From an uncultured Isosphaeraceae bacterium (GTDB taxonomy: Bacteria > Planctomycetota > Planctomycetia > Isosphaerales > Isosphaeraceae): a DNA stretch of 64,000 nucleotides. Below the pieces are notes generated by a model. That model was given only the letters and a program-made list of their open reading frames with translations. It ran no database searches and was not told where the DNA came from. Below, in pieces: positions 1 through 9,181 of this stretch; position 1 is the first letter of the stretch; each line of letters begins with the position of its first letter. The translations under genes and the position numbers were made by a program. Where the stretch lies: contig CAMFLR010000012.1 of assembly GCA_945957605.1 (NCBI GenBank), positions 62,001-126,000 on the forward strand, in the 5' to 3' direction.

Positions 1-117
1 CGCGGCATAGCTGAACGCTTTTGCGCCGCTGCCGGACGCGAGGATGAGAAATCCCCCCGCGCCGAACGCTGAGTTTTTCAAAAAGTCGCGACGATTTGCT
101 CCGCCACTCGTGCTCAT
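1..117 (-). CDS. Tat-exported protein, N-terminal fragment (runs off the left edge)
   Basis: The first 39 residues of a gene on the minus strand are present; the rest lies outside the window. The N-terminus has a twin-arginine motif (NRRDFLKNSAFGAGG) followed by a hydrophobic stretch, so the mature protein is probably exported folded by the Tat system. In planctomycetes this kind of N-terminus is frequent on secreted Gfo/Idh/MocA oxidoreductases, sulfatases and DUF1501 proteins, but the visible part does not choose between them. The ATG at 117 is the first residue that keeps the whole signal. Function unassigned. Confidence 0.75.
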   Translation of the reverse strand, partial: MSTSGGANRRDFLKNSAFGAGGFLILASGSGAKAFSYAA

Positions 118-635
118 GTGCGACCGCTCCCCTGGTTGGAGATACCTGACTCGACTCCAGTTAGTCCCTGGAGCCTACCGGGCCAGTCGCCCTGCCGCCA
201 GGGGTGGTCGTGTGTATGGAGATTCTGTTTGCCCGGTCGTGCCGTCAAGAGTTCAAGAGATCATAAAACTCTATGCGTGATACCGATAAGTCGATACTTG
301 TCGCCTTAATCATTTGCAACCGAAAACACGAATTGCGTAAACTATCACGGGCACACCGAATTTCTTAATTGACGATTGCTTTTCAGTCTAGCGGCGACAT
401 CGGAGGTGTCACGGCGATTCTGGTTTCGATGAGTCGTGGATGCGAAAGTCCCAGGGCACTCCGATCGCTCGTTGAAAGATCTGAAACCGCTCCGGCACGA
501 AGCGGTGAATCACTACGGCTTTGGAAGCCGTAAAAACGTGCTCGTATTCACGTACCAATTCGCGATGAAATGTCGCGCCGGATGTTCTGCGCGCAGTTCG
601 CGACACTCGAACTACCCCCCATTCGAGGTGTTTCC
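118..635. other. gene-free divergent intergenic region
   Basis: About 520 bases lie between the leftward Tat protein and the rightward gene at 636. Short open frames occur here but none has a convincing ribosome site or protein-like composition. The region must hold promoters for both genes; I could not pick a specific one. Confidence 0.5.
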
Positions 636-1256
636 ATGCTCAAACGATCAAATTCGACCGCGGATACTCCGCAGGTCAGCCCCACCGAACTTACGCCTGT
701 CCAAACCGGTCGACGATGGATACGTGGCCTTTTCATGGGACCGATTTTTCCGGTCGCTGGCGTGGTCATCGCGACGGTTAGCTTGCTGCGATCGTGCGGC
801 GACAGTCCGTTTTTTCACGGTCTCGGTGGCCGCGACCTGGCTGAAATTGAGGAGACGATCAAAGCACCGGCGTCTCGTCCCAAGGTGCTTTATCCCGCGA
901 GTTTGCTCGCAATTCTGAGCAAGGCGGAGCCCGGCGCGTTGAACTTCGCGTGGTTCGAACGCGAGTGGATTCGCACGCACGATAAGCCGTGCGAACTGAA
1001 GTTTCTGATGCCGAATTGGAGTTATCAGAACCCAACGACGGGTTCGGTTCAGAAAGGCTGGCAGCCAGGGCCGGGGAGCGAAATCGATCCTGCGACCGGC
1101 GCCCGGAAAACGTTGTGTCCCATCACGGCGGCGAACTGGAGCTTTGTCGTTTCCATCGACGAAATTCGTCGGAAATCGGGCGATGGTTGTGGGGTTGATG
1201 AATTGACGGGTTATCGTTTCGAGCCGTTCGACGATGATAAGCCTGCCGGCAAGTGA
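636..1256 (+). CDS. hypothetical protein with one N-terminal membrane segment
   Basis: Unrecognised protein of 206 residues. After a polar N-terminus of about 30 residues there is one hydrophobic segment (about residues 33-50, GPIFPVAGVVIATVSLL), then a soluble domain rich in Trp, Pro and Cys, ending in an acidic tail. This suggests a membrane-anchored protein with its C-terminal part outside the cytoplasm. The start at 636 is chosen over an in-frame upstream ATG because GAGGTG lies 5-6 bases ahead of it. It converges on the next gene and shares a hairpin with it. No family assigned. Confidence 0.6.
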   Translation: MLKRSNSTADTPQVSPTELTPVQTGRRWIRGLFMGPIFPVAGVVIATVSLLRSCGDSPFFHGLGGRDLAEIEETIKAPASRPKVLYPASLLAILSKAEPGALNFAWFEREWIRTHDKPCELKFLMPNWSYQNPTTGSVQKGWQPGPGSEIDPATGARKTLCPITAANWSFVVSIDEIRRKSGDGCGVDELTGYRFEPFDDDKPAGK

Positions 1257-1265
1257 AATGAAAAC

Positions 1266-1317
1266 AGCCTTCACGATGCGTCTGCCCAAGGGACTCGGGC
1301 CGTGCGTCGTGAAGGCT
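1266..1317. terminator. bidirectional hairpin between convergent genes
   Basis: AGCCTTCACGA (1266-1276) pairs exactly with TCGTGAAGGCT (1307-1317). It sits between two convergent stop codons (1256 and 1344). An A-rich run precedes it on the plus strand, which gives a T-rich tail for the leftward gene. Confidence 0.75.
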
Positions 1318-1343
1318 GAAGGAGGGGGGATTCCGACTGCGGT

Positions 1344-2837
1344 TTATTCTTCGATCGGCAGACCAGCGGCTTCGGTCACGCGATCGAGCCAGGCGCGGGT
1401 CGTCACGAAGCTGATGAGCTGCACGGTGTCACGCGGACCGTTGAGCTTCACCGCTTCGGCGACATCCGAGTCGGTCAGGACGACCGGCGACGATGCCAGC
1501 TTGCGAGCGACGGTGAACGCTGCGCGATCGGCTTCGCTGAAGTCGGACCAATCGCCGTCGAGCTTGTAGATCTGCTCATCGGTCTGGCCAAGTTCCTTGA
1601 GCTTCTTCTTCGCCAGGCCAGCGGCATACCAGGCGCGATCGCCTCGGGCGATGATCCACGCCGCTTGAGCCTTGAGCAACGGCTTCAGGTTCGTCTTCTC
1701 GTCGTGGTTACGCACGGCCGCAACGCGGTTGGTGCCTTCACGCGGGAAGTTAGCGGCAAGGCGAACCCAGTTCGGCAGCGGACCTTCGGGCCAGATTTCC
1801 GAGAACGCGGCGCGGGCCTTGGCTTCATCAACCATCGGCAGGCGAGCGGTGCGCTTCTTGGCCGCTTCGAGGGCCTTTTCGGTTTCCTCGCGCGATTCGA
1901 GCTTGGGACGCACGCTTACGGTGCGGCTGGTCGCAGCGCCGGCCGAATCAAAAGTCACCGCGGCAACCTTCGAGATCGTCTTCTGGTTCTTCTCGGCAGT
2001 CGGAGTGAGATACGAGTGCGATTCGGTAGCGGCGGGCCGTTCGGCGGGTTGAGCAGCGCCGTCGGCCCGTCGGGATCCGAAGTTGCCACCGCTGGTGTAC
2101 TGCGGAATGCCCGCGCCTTCTTTCCAGCGATTGATCGCGTTGTTGCCTGAGACGGACATCAACATTTCAAGGATTTGCAGATCCTTGTACTGGTTGCGGA
2201 GCTTGTCGATGTCGCCATCGTTGAGGTTGTAGGGCTCGAACGTGACCTTGCGAGCGAAGGCGAACGCAGCGCGCTGGGCGGGGGTGAATTCCGACCAGTC
2301 GCCGTCAAGCGCGGCGATCTCGTCTTCCTTCAGGCCGGCACCAAGGAGCTTCGACTCCTGGTGGCCCATGCAGTACTGGCAGTTGTTCGTCCGCGAGACG
2401 ATCCAGAACAGCTCGGTCTTGAAAGCGTAGTCGAGCGACATGTTGGGATCGGCGTTGCGGGCGAAATTCGGCGCACCGTTGTTGGCACCTTTCGCGTTCG
2501 CATTCGTGCTGCCCACGCTGCTGTTGCCGCCAGTGGCGCCTGCCGCTGCGTTCGAGCGATTTCCGCCGCCGAAACCGAAGCCATCGCCGGCGGGGAGGTA
2601 GACCGAGCGGAGACGACCTTCGTAGAGACGGCTGACGTCATTAACCCGCTCGCCGAGGGCCGCCTTTTCTTCGTCGGTGAGGGGCGGAAGAGGGATCCGG
2701 GGGGTTCGCTTCTTCATCTCTTCGAGAAGCTGCTTCATTTCAGGACGCGTCAGCGGGATCGGCCGTGGCTCGTCGGCGCGAACGACGCCGGCCATCGCCA
2801 GCAGCACGGTCATCGCAAAGCTGATGGTTCGATGCAT
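1344..2837 (-). CDS. secreted protein with two carboxymuconolactone decarboxylase (AhpD-like) domains
   Basis: The protein has 497 residues and a cleavable signal peptide (ends near VRADE). The first CMD/AhpD-type helical domain contains the redox pair CQYC (Cys153, Cys156) followed by MGHQ and the signature GDWSEFTPAQRAAFAFARK. A second copy near the C-terminus has the matching GDWSDFSEADRAAFTVARK but carries AWYA where the cysteines should be. Between the signal and the first domain is a Gly/Asn-rich low-complexity stretch (about 88-125). CMD proteins of the AhpD type reduce peroxidases or act as disulfide reductases; here only the first domain can do so. ATG at 2837 has AGGAG about 12 bases upstream. 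Confidence 0.8.
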   Translation of the reverse strand: MHRTISFAMTVLLAMAGVVRADEPRPIPLTRPEMKQLLEEMKKRTPRIPLPPLTDEEKAALGERVNDVSRLYEGRLRSVYLPAGDGFGFGGGNRSNAAAGATGGNSSVGSTNANAKGANNGAPNFARNADPNMSLDYAFKTELFWIVSRTNNCQYCMGHQESKLLGAGLKEDEIAALDGDWSEFTPAQRAAFAFARKVTFEPYNLNDGDIDKLRNQYKDLQILEMLMSVSGNNAINRWKEGAGIPQYTSGGNFGSRRADGAAQPAERPAATESHSYLTPTAEKNQKTISKVAAVTFDSAGAATSRTVSVRPKLESREETEKALEAAKKRTARLPMVDEAKARAAFSEIWPEGPLPNWVRLAANFPREGTNRVAAVRNHDEKTNLKPLLKAQAAWIIARGDRAWYAAGLAKKKLKELGQTDEQIYKLDGDWSDFSEADRAAFTVARKLASSPVVLTDSDVAEAVKLNGPRDTVQLISFVTTRAWLDRVTEAAGLPIEE

Positions 2838-2878
2838 AAAAGTGCGATCTCCTGAGAAGATGTCAATGATTTGTGAGA

Positions 2879-3064
2879 AGAGTTACGCAATTGGGACGAC
2901 GCAATGGCTAAGCATTGGGTGACCTGGACAACTTGTTGTCCACGTGGCGCAGCCACAAGAGGTAAAGCCGAACAGCTCGTGATCTCTTCTTGTCGCTTCG
3001 CGACCGGGACAACAAGTTGTCCCGGTCACCCCTCCACGTGGCGTCTGATACCGAGTGCGTAACG
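2879..3064 (+). repeat. family B palindromic repeat, copy B1 (MITE-like)
   Basis: Outer ends AGTTACGCA and TGCGTAAC are near-inverted. The core 2917-3031 starts GGGTGACC and ends GGTCACCC. It holds GGACAACTTGTTGTCC, GTGGCGCAGCCAC, GTCGCTTCGCGAC and GGGACAACAAGTTGTCCC, each a hairpin. It lies between the start of the CMD gene and the stop of the DUF1559 gene. Confidence 0.8.
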
Positions 3065-3100
3065 CGTGCGTGAATGAAATCGTTGTTCACCTGAGACGGT

Positions 3101-4081
3101 TTAGTAGCTATCAGCCGAGACAACTTCGCCACCGTTGCGGCTGCCGAGGGCACGCCAGGCGCCGAGGTTCACCGAGGTTTTGACGAACTTGACCGAGCCG
3201 TCGGCCATTGTCACGTTCACGCCGCCGGGGTGACGGCTGTTGGCCGTGGTGCTGATGCGCTGGGGCGGGAACATGCAGCCGCGGGTGTTCGGGCCGGCGT
3301 TCATGTAGTAGCGGGTGGCGGTGTGCGAGTCGGTCATCCACGGCGAGCCAGCGTTCGAGTTCCCTTGCTTCGAGAGGTCGGTAATCACGACCGCGTTGCA
3401 GTCGGCAATCGCCTGGTCGCCCGTCGCGGGATAGGTGCCGGGCTGGAAGGTGTCGGAAAGCTCGGTGACGATCGTGTTGCTGTAGTCGCCCTTGACGTGT
3501 TCGCTGAACGCGGCGGTGTTGCTCAGACCGTCGGTGATGTTCGCCACACCCACGCGGTAGTCGAGGAAGAACACACCGTTCGCCGGCGGCATGGCGGTGT
3601 TAACGTTCGCGGTATCTTGCGGCCCGGTCGCGTTCACGATGCTGGTGCCGGCGTTGGTGCGATAGTTGATGCCGGCTTGGCCAGCGGGAACCTGGGTAAC
3701 GGCATCGCTCGGGCACAGGAAGGTGTTGACCGTCGTGACGAGCGCAGTGGCGTTCGACGCGTCCGTCGAGTTCAGGTTGAAGTTGATCGAGTTCGAGATC
3801 ACCGTCTGCTCCATGTAGGCAAGCAGGCGGGTTTGCGGCGAAATGTTGTTCTTCAAACCGTTGGCGACGTTAAGGGCATTGCCGATCGGGAACGCACCTT
3901 GAACATCGTGGTAATTGTGCAGGGCCAGGCCGAACTGCTTGAGATTATTGACGCACTGCGAGCGGCGGGCCGCTTCACGCGCCGCCTGAACGGCGGGCAA
4001 CAGCAGGGCGATCAGAACGGCGATGATGGCGATCACGACGAGCAGTTCGATGAGCGTGAATCCGCGGCGGCGAGCAGTCAT
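3101..4081 (-). CDS. DUF1559 protein with type IV prepilin-like N-terminus
   Basis: The 326-residue protein begins [19 protein letters not shown], the class III/type IV prepilin signal cut after Gly by PilD and N-methylated on Phe. A long hydrophobic helix and the conserved [14 protein letters not shown] ... [13 protein letters not shown] follow. The body is a DUF1559 (SBP_bac_10-like) domain, and the end matches the family's RHPGGVN...DGSVKF and [10 protein letters not shown] pattern. Such proteins occur in tens to hundreds of copies per planctomycete genome and are thought to be pseudopilin-like envelope proteins. The start at 4081 is set by the prepilin motif and a GAGG 8 bases upstream. 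A second copy is at 12139-13071. Confidence 0.93.
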   Translation of the reverse strand: MTARRRGFTLIELLVVIAIIAVLIALLLPAVQAAREAARRSQCVNNLKQFGLALHNYHDVQGAFPIGNALNVANGLKNNISPQTRLLAYMEQTVISNSINFNLNSTDASNATALVTTVNTFLCPSDAVTQVPAGQAGINYRTNAGTSIVNATGPQDTANVNTAMPPANGVFFLDYRVGVANITDGLSNTAAFSEHVKGDYSNTIVTELSDTFQPGTYPATGDQAIADCNAVVITDLSKQGNSNAGSPWMTDSHTATRYYMNAGPNTRGCMFPPQRISTTANSRHPGGVNVTMADGSVKFVKTSVNLGAWRALGSRNGGEVVSADSY

Positions 4082-4444
4082 GGGAAAACCTCGTAAATCG
4101 TTCGGATAATCAGAATGAGCAGGGTATGAAAGCGCGAGTGAATCTTGCCGTAATAGAGCGCGACCGTACGATCGCGCTAGAAACAACGACGTTATGACAC
4201 GAGGACTTCAAAGGATCGCGACGCTGGGTCGAGGCATATTCTTAAAGCCGAGGCGTTGTGCGATCACCAGACTTGCGCCAGACGCTAGCGTCAGGCAAGG
4301 CAAGGTCGTGCTCTGGTTAGCACACGATCAGCTCAGCAGGCACCGGTTCACGTTCTGATCCAGGCCGCAAGAGATGCGGCAATTCGCGCAGCGTATGCGG
4401 AAAGGAATCGAAAGGAACGGGCGCAGCCTCAGACGGGCCGCGGT
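4082..4444. other. gene-free interval
   Basis: This covers the upstream region of the DUF1559 gene and the downstream region of the next leftward gene. I see only a short inverted sequence (GACGCTAGCGTC, around 4271-4282), possibly part of a terminator for the gene at 4445, and no credible coding frame. Confidence 0.4.
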
Positions 4445-4888
4445 TTAGCGCGCTCTGGGCGGGTGGAAGATCGACATGCCGGTGAAGGCCGAATGCACGT
4501 CGTCTTCGGGCGCGGGAAGGAGGAAAGAGTGGGCGGAAGGCGTAAACGCCTGATCCATCAGGCAAAGCCCATCCTGGCCGGGCATCGAAATCGGTGCCAC
4601 GGGAGCCGCTGGGGGAGCAGCGGGAGGAGTCGAGCAGAATGCCCCTTTGCAAGGAGCGACCGGCGGCAGCGGCATGGTGCCGGTGGGAGTGACCGCCATC
4701 CCGTTTTCAACATCGCCCGAGAGCAGTGCGGCAAGCTCGACAGCAAACCGCTTTTCCGACTGGACGTATTGACCGCAATGCGCGGCCTTCGCCGAATTCG
4801 GCGCGAGCAGGCCGGTCGCCAGAAGTGCGAGTGCGCACATTCCGGTAAAGCGGCAGATCGATCGTGTTAACGATCGGCTCGTGAGCAT
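4445..4888 (-). CDS. small secreted hypothetical protein
   Basis: The 147-residue protein has a clear signal peptide: basic start, hydrophobic core MCALALLATGLLAPNSAKA, predicted cut before AHCGQY. The mature part has a few cysteines (HCGQ, PCKGAFC, GLC) and a Pro/Ala-rich middle (PPAAPPAAPVAP), typical of a surface or periplasmic protein. No catalytic motif or family was recognised. An overlapping frame at 4317-4652 lacks signal and composition and is taken as a shadow. Confidence 0.55.
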   Translation of the reverse strand: MLTSRSLTRSICRFTGMCALALLATGLLAPNSAKAAHCGQYVQSEKRFAVELAALLSGDVENGMAVTPTGTMPLPPVAPCKGAFCSTPPAAPPAAPVAPISMPGQDGLCLMDQAFTPSAHSFLLPAPEDDVHSAFTGMSIFHPPRAR

Positions 4889-5153
4889 ACGTTCTCGTCA
4901 GATTGGTACGTGTGGAAAGATGAGAGAGGCGATTACCGGGAATCCTACCACATGGTTTACGGCCGATGCAAGTGGTGTGACACCAGAAAAACGGGTCAGC
5001 ACGATGCAGTTGGGTATCCAAAAAGGTCGATCAGGTTGGATAAGTGTTGGATTGCGTCGCCCCGCCGGTCGGGTTAGGTTGAGGCAAGGGTTTGAGTGGG
5101 GTTGAACGAGTCGTCCTTCCGGCGCTTCCGCCGGGACAGGGGAGGGTCACGAG

Positions 5154-5915
5154 ATGGCGGACCAGGAACTTTCGCGCCGCGATTTCACCAGGCACGCACT
5201 TCAATCGCTCACTGCGGTTGCCCTGCTCGAAGGGCTCGCCTCGCGCCGATTGTTCGGCGCCGACGTGCAACCGGTGGTCGACTCGTGGCTCAACGAGCTG
5301 AACCAGATCAGCAAGGAAGTGGCCGATCACAAGGTGAAAGACGTCGAGTTCCAGACGTCGCTCGAAGGCCTCTATCGCCGAGTGAATCTGGAATCGCTGC
5401 TCAAGAACCTCGACTTCGACCGCATCGCCAAAGATGTGAACATGCCCGACCACGGGGCCAAGAGCCTGCCGGTCGACTTCAAGAGCGTGCAGGGTCTTTC
5501 AACAAGCGCCGTCTTCGGCCGCCAGATTTTCGCGATGAAGAAGGGGCGGTCGGTCGTTCCGCACGGTCACGACAACATGGCGACCGGCTTCCTCGTGCTC
5601 AAGGGCAATCTCCGCGGCCGACATTATGACCGCGTCGAGGATCACAAGTCGCACTACATCATCAAGCCGACAGTCGACCGCAGCTTCGCGCCCGGCGAGT
5701 TTTCAACGATCAGCGATCATAAAGATAATGTTCACTGGTTCACGGCAGAATCGGAAACGGCATTTATCTTCAACATTCATGTGAATAACACAGACCCGAG
5801 CAATCCCAAGCCGCCGGGACGGGTTTATATTGATCCGATGGGCGAGAAGCTTGCGGGTGGTCTGATCAAGGCACCCAAGATCACCTATGGCAAGGTGAAT
5901 CAGCTTTATGGGTGA
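5154..5915 (+). CDS. Tat-exported cupin-like protein
   Basis: The 253-residue protein has a twin-arginine signal at the N-terminus (LSRRDFTRHALQSLTAVALL). The C-terminal half reads as a small beta-barrel of the cupin type: VVPHGHDNMATGFLVLKG followed by LRGRHYDR and a second strand set containing DHKDNVHWFTAES. Histidines in PHGHDN and DNVHWF are candidate metal ligands. Residues about 60-120 are helical and not recognised. GGGGAGGG lies 8 bases before ATG 5154. The substrate is unknown; the exported location argues against a transcription-factor cupin. Confidence 0.65.
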   Translation: MADQELSRRDFTRHALQSLTAVALLEGLASRRLFGADVQPVVDSWLNELNQISKEVADHKVKDVEFQTSLEGLYRRVNLESLLKNLDFDRIAKDVNMPDHGAKSLPVDFKSVQGLSTSAVFGRQIFAMKKGRSVVPHGHDNMATGFLVLKGNLRGRHYDRVEDHKSHYIIKPTVDRSFAPGEFSTISDHKDNVHWFTAESETAFIFNIHVNNTDPSNPKPPGRVYIDPMGEKLAGGLIKAPKITYGKVNQLYG

Positions 5916-5942
5916 TTGATCGTCTGAATGAAGTAAGACGCT

Positions 5943-5972
5943 GGGCGGAGGCGCAGTTTCGCGGCTCCGCCC
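5943..5972 (+). terminator. possible terminator hairpin
   Basis: GGGCGGAG (5943-5950) pairs with CTCCGCCC (5965-5972), 28 bases after the cupin-like gene stops. There is no strong T-tract, so it may be a stabilising hairpin rather than an intrinsic terminator. Confidence 0.45.
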
Positions 5973-6108
5973 ACGATAGTCCGCCCGTCCGCTTTTCAAT
6001 CTTGGAAAATTAGTGTACGCCCGTTGACTTATTGTCGATCATTGGTTTCAATCGGTCAATCTTGAGATCTTGTCCGGGCGCGGCTGGCGTCTAGCAAGGA
6101 GAATGGAC

Positions 6109-6594
6109 ATGACGAAGCTGACCACTTGCCTTTGGTACGACCACGGCAAGGCCCGCGAGGCCGCTGAATTTTACGCGAGCGTGTTCCCCGACAGCCACGT
6201 CGGGAAGTCTCATGCATCTGCGGCCGATAATCCGTCCATGAAGGCGGGCGGGGAGCTTTTCGTCGAGTTCACGGTGCTGGGTCAATCGTACATTGGCCTC
6301 AATGGCGGACCGACTTTCACGCCGAACGAGTCGGTGAGCTTCATGGTTGTGACCGAGAACCAGGAAGAGACCGACCGTTACTGGAATGCGATCGTGAGCA
6401 ACGGCGGCGAAGAGAGCGCGTGCGGCTGGTGCAAGGATAAGTGGGGGTTTTCGTGGCAGATCACCCCGCGCGTGCTGCTCGAAGCGGTGACCGACCCCGA
6501 TCGCGCCGCCGCCAAGCGAGCAATGGATGCCATGATGACGATGGAGAAAATCGACATCGCAATAATCGAGGCCGCACGCCGAGGCGAAGGCTGA
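6109..6594 (+). CDS. VOC-superfamily protein, PhnB-like
   Basis: The 161-residue protein has the PhnB/3-demethylubiquinone-methyltransferase-like VOC pattern: TTCLWYDHGKAREAAEFYASVFP at the start, FTVLGQSYIGLNGGP in the middle and CGWCKDKWGFSWQITPRVL at the end. Members are single-domain glyoxalase-fold proteins of mostly unknown substrate. Two in-frame ATGs exist (6103 and 6109). The strong AAGGAG at 6096-6101 is one base from the first and seven from the second, so 6109 is chosen. Monocistronic in appearance. Confidence 0.85.
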   Translation: MTKLTTCLWYDHGKAREAAEFYASVFPDSHVGKSHASAADNPSMKAGGELFVEFTVLGQSYIGLNGGPTFTPNESVSFMVVTENQEETDRYWNAIVSNGGEESACGWCKDKWGFSWQITPRVLLEAVTDPDRAAAKRAMDAMMTMEKIDIAIIEAARRGEG

Positions 6595-6710
6595 GGTGAT
6601 GTTCACACGACGGCTCGAATGAGGAAACGGACGATGCGCGACGAAGACCCGATTAAAAACTCATCCATTTAATCATGAATATTATTGCCTCAAACCGCGA
6701 GGTTCACTCC

Positions 6711-7634
6711 ATGCCGACCACTCGCCGCGAATTCCTGGTTGCATCGGCTGCTGTCGCAAGCGGTCTCGTCAGTCGTGCGCATGCTGATGATCCCAAAACT
6801 AACGTCGTTGTCTGGGACGAACGTCAACCGGCGCAAAAAGAGGCATATAAAGACTTTCTGGGCAATGCGATTGCCGATCATCTTCGCACTCAACCGGGCA
6901 TGACGGTCAAATCGGTCGCGCTCGATGATCCCAACCAGGGGCTTGGCGATGATGTTCTTGGTCCCGCGCAGGTCCTTATCTGGTGGGGCCACGTCCGCCA
7001 ACATGAGGTGAAGCCCGAGGTGGGCAAGGCGATTGTCGAGCGGATCAAGGCGGGCACGCTTTCGCTGATCGCGCTGCACTCGGCGCACTGGGCGACTCCC
7101 TTCATGGAAGCGATGAACGAACGCGCCCGTCTCGACCTTCAAAAGACATACGCTGCCGCCAAGCGTCCGCCCGAAATCAAGGAAATCGCGCCGCCTCAGC
7201 GAAATACGGTCCCCAAATTTGAAAGCCGACTCACTCCTTACACCGAAGCGCACAAATTCCCTGACGGCACAGTGAAGCTCGATCTTCATCTGCCGTTTTG
7301 TTGCTTCCCCGCCTATCGCAACGATGGCAAGCCGAGCTTTATACGCACGCTCAAGCGCGATCATCCGATCGCAGCCGGAGTGCCGGCGGCTTTCGAAATT
7401 TCGCGCGAAGAAATGTACTGCGAACCGTTTCACGTTCCTCGCGCCGACGAGGTTGTTTTCGAGGAGCGGTGGGAAACTGGCGAATGGTTTCGATCGGGGA
7501 TGGTCTGGCAAATTGGAAAGGGTCGCGTGTTTTATTTCCGCCCCGGACACGAGACCTATCCCACGTACACGCTCGAGCACCCGCTTCGCATTGTGACCAA
7601 CGCCGTCCGCTGGCTGGCGACGAATCCGAGCTGA
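6711..7634 (+). CDS. Tat-exported ThuA-like protein
   Basis: The 307-residue protein opens with a twin-arginine signal (TTRREFLVASAAVASGL). A ThuA-type (trehalose-utilisation-like, class I glutamine amidotransferase-fold) domain follows: VVVWDERQPAQ near the start, VLIWWGHVRQHEV, LIALHSAHWATPF, DHPIAAGVP and, near the end, WQIGKGRVFYFRPGHE, all usual positions for the family. ThuA-like domains are frequent in planctomycete secreted sugar-processing proteins; the reaction is not established. ATG at 6711 has GAGG about 8 bases upstream; an in-frame ATG at 6675 would place the RR motif too far in. Confidence 0.88.
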   Translation: MPTTRREFLVASAAVASGLVSRAHADDPKTNVVVWDERQPAQKEAYKDFLGNAIADHLRTQPGMTVKSVALDDPNQGLGDDVLGPAQVLIWWGHVRQHEVKPEVGKAIVERIKAGTLSLIALHSAHWATPFMEAMNERARLDLQKTYAAAKRPPEIKEIAPPQRNTVPKFESRLTPYTEAHKFPDGTVKLDLHLPFCCFPAYRNDGKPSFIRTLKRDHPIAAGVPAAFEISREEMYCEPFHVPRADEVVFEERWETGEWFRSGMVWQIGKGRVFYFRPGHETYPTYTLEHPLRIVTNAVRWLATNPS

Positions 7635-7841
7635 TCGCGGTGCGAGTTCAGTCAAGCTGGGAGATTTGTAAGCGAGTTTGAGCGAACTCCGGTCAATCAA
7701 CTGACGAATTCGTTGTGAATCGCGATTGATCAAAAAGGGGAAGGCGGGTTCAATCGCGGGGCGATGCCCGTCCAGGGACGGACGGTGCGAGCGCAATCGA
7801 GCGGCCTTACGGTTTTCGGTTGGGAAGGATTCCCTGCTCAA

Positions 7842-9035
7842 ATGACGGACGGACGGGGCGCCGGGCGCTTGTGGGTTCTCGGCTTAATTTGCGGGATGGC
7901 TTTGTGTGCGCCCGGTTGCGCGACGATGCGGTTCCACGCGCCTCATCCTGACCTCCGCCCCTGCAGAGACGGCTTCGCCACCACGTCCGACGGCTGGAAG
8001 CTCGGCATTCGGCGCTTCGATCCCGGACGCGCCGACCCTGGCAAACTGCCGGTCGTGCTCTGTCACGGCCTGGGGCTGAACGGCACGTTCTGGACGATCA
8101 CCGGCAACCATCTGCCGAATCAACTAGCTGCACGCGGATACACGGTTTACGTCGTCGACATGCGTGGTTCGGGTTCGAGCCACCGCGTTGGAACGCTGGG
8201 CCGGGTGAACGGGATTCTTCGCCAGACTCCGCTCAACGAACTTCGCGAAGATCGCTGGACGATGGACGACCAGGCGACTTACGACGTCCCTGCGATTCTC
8301 GATTATGTGCAGCAGGATTCGGGTGCGTCGCAAGTGAACTGGGTGGGGCATAGCCTGGGCGGGATGCTCATGCTCGCGCACCTGGAAAAAACCGACCGGC
8401 CCGATCGAATCGCCAACTTCGTCGATATGGGCGGCGTCGCGGTTGTCGCGCCTTCCGAGTCACGAACGCAAATGCTCAACGCGAATCGCGGCTTGCGGGT
8501 GCTGTTATCGATCGTGAGCACGGGACGCATCGCGCGGCCGCTGATGTTCTCACGAATTCCGGGCCTGGAGCGGATCGACCAGTTCTACTACACGACCGCG
8601 AACGTCGATCAAGAAACGATTTCGCGATTCTATGGTTATACGTTGGAAAACCCGGGCAAGGGTGCGCTCAAGCAGCTCGACAGCTATCTTGATACCGGCC
8701 ATATGAAGTCGAAGGACGGCACGTTCGACTACGCCGAACATCTCGACCGCGTACACGCACCGACTCTGATGGTCGCCGGCGAGCACGACGTGATGGCGGA
8801 CATCCCCTCGAGCCTGATCACGTTCCAGGGCATCGGCAGCACCGACAAAACCCTGATGCGCTTCGGTCGCCGCGATGGTCACATCGACGACTATGGTCAC
8901 TGCGACCTCGTCTGGAGCCGTCACGCGCCTCACGAGATCTTCCCACCGCTGATTGACTGGCTCGATCGCCGTCAGCCGGGGGCATCGAGCACGTATGGCT
9001 GGTACGACCGGCCGTTGCCGAGCAGCCAGAAATAA
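7842..9035 (+). CDS. alpha/beta hydrolase, probable lipoprotein
   Basis: The 397-residue protein has the alpha/beta-hydrolase (AB-hydrolase-associated lipase type) fold: oxyanion region VVLCHGLGLNGTFW, nucleophile elbow GHSLGG, an acid in GEHDVMADI and a catalytic His in DYGHCDLVW. The N-terminus from ATG 7842 is a lipoprotein-like signal (hydrophobic run to LCAPGC), suggesting a lipid-anchored enzyme facing the periplasm. An in-frame ATG at 7764 would add 26 residues ahead of the signal and is less likely, though neither start has a perfect ribosome site. Likely an esterase or lipase on long acyl substrates; specificity unknown. Confidence 0.8.
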   Translation: MTDGRGAGRLWVLGLICGMALCAPGCATMRFHAPHPDLRPCRDGFATTSDGWKLGIRRFDPGRADPGKLPVVLCHGLGLNGTFWTITGNHLPNQLAARGYTVYVVDMRGSGSSHRVGTLGRVNGILRQTPLNELREDRWTMDDQATYDVPAILDYVQQDSGASQVNWVGHSLGGMLMLAHLEKTDRPDRIANFVDMGGVAVVAPSESRTQMLNANRGLRVLLSIVSTGRIARPLMFSRIPGLERIDQFYYTTANVDQETISRFYGYTLENPGKGALKQLDSYLDTGHMKSKDGTFDYAEHLDRVHAPTLMVAGEHDVMADIPSSLITFQGIGSTDKTLMRFGRRDGHIDDYGHCDLVWSRHAPHEIFPPLIDWLDRRQPGASSTYGWYDRPLPSSQK

Positions 9036-9124
9036 CGGCGTAGAATCGTTATCGCTTCTTCAGACCTCAATAAGGTAAGAAGCTTATACGCTGCTCGTTT
9101 TTGGTGGATTCGGGTTTAAACCAG

Positions 9125-9171
9125 AGCCTCTTGCGGCTACGCCGCCCAGGTTCGAGAACCTGGGCTACCCA
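9125..9171 (+). repeat. family A hairpin repeat, copy A1
   Basis: The pattern is GCCTCTTGCGGC, GCCGC, then the perfect palindrome CCAGGTTCGAGAACCTGG and CTACCC. It sits between two convergent stop codons (9035 and 9182) and could double as a terminator. Confidence 0.75.
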
Positions 9172-9181
9172 TAGATGGCCA

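Noticed and set aside
4317..4652. Overlapping minus-strand frame at the small secreted protein
   Set aside because: The frame at 4445-4888 has a signal peptide and this one has neither signal nor ribosome site.
6690..7841. Long minus-strand frame (about 383 codons) across the ThuA gene
   Set aside because: Antisense to a gene with clear Tat signal and ThuA motifs; composition is that of a shadow.
9125..9171. GGTTCGA in family A repeats resembling a tRNA T-loop
   Set aside because: The rest of a cloverleaf is absent; the string is part of the perfect palindrome CAGGTTCGAGAACCTG.
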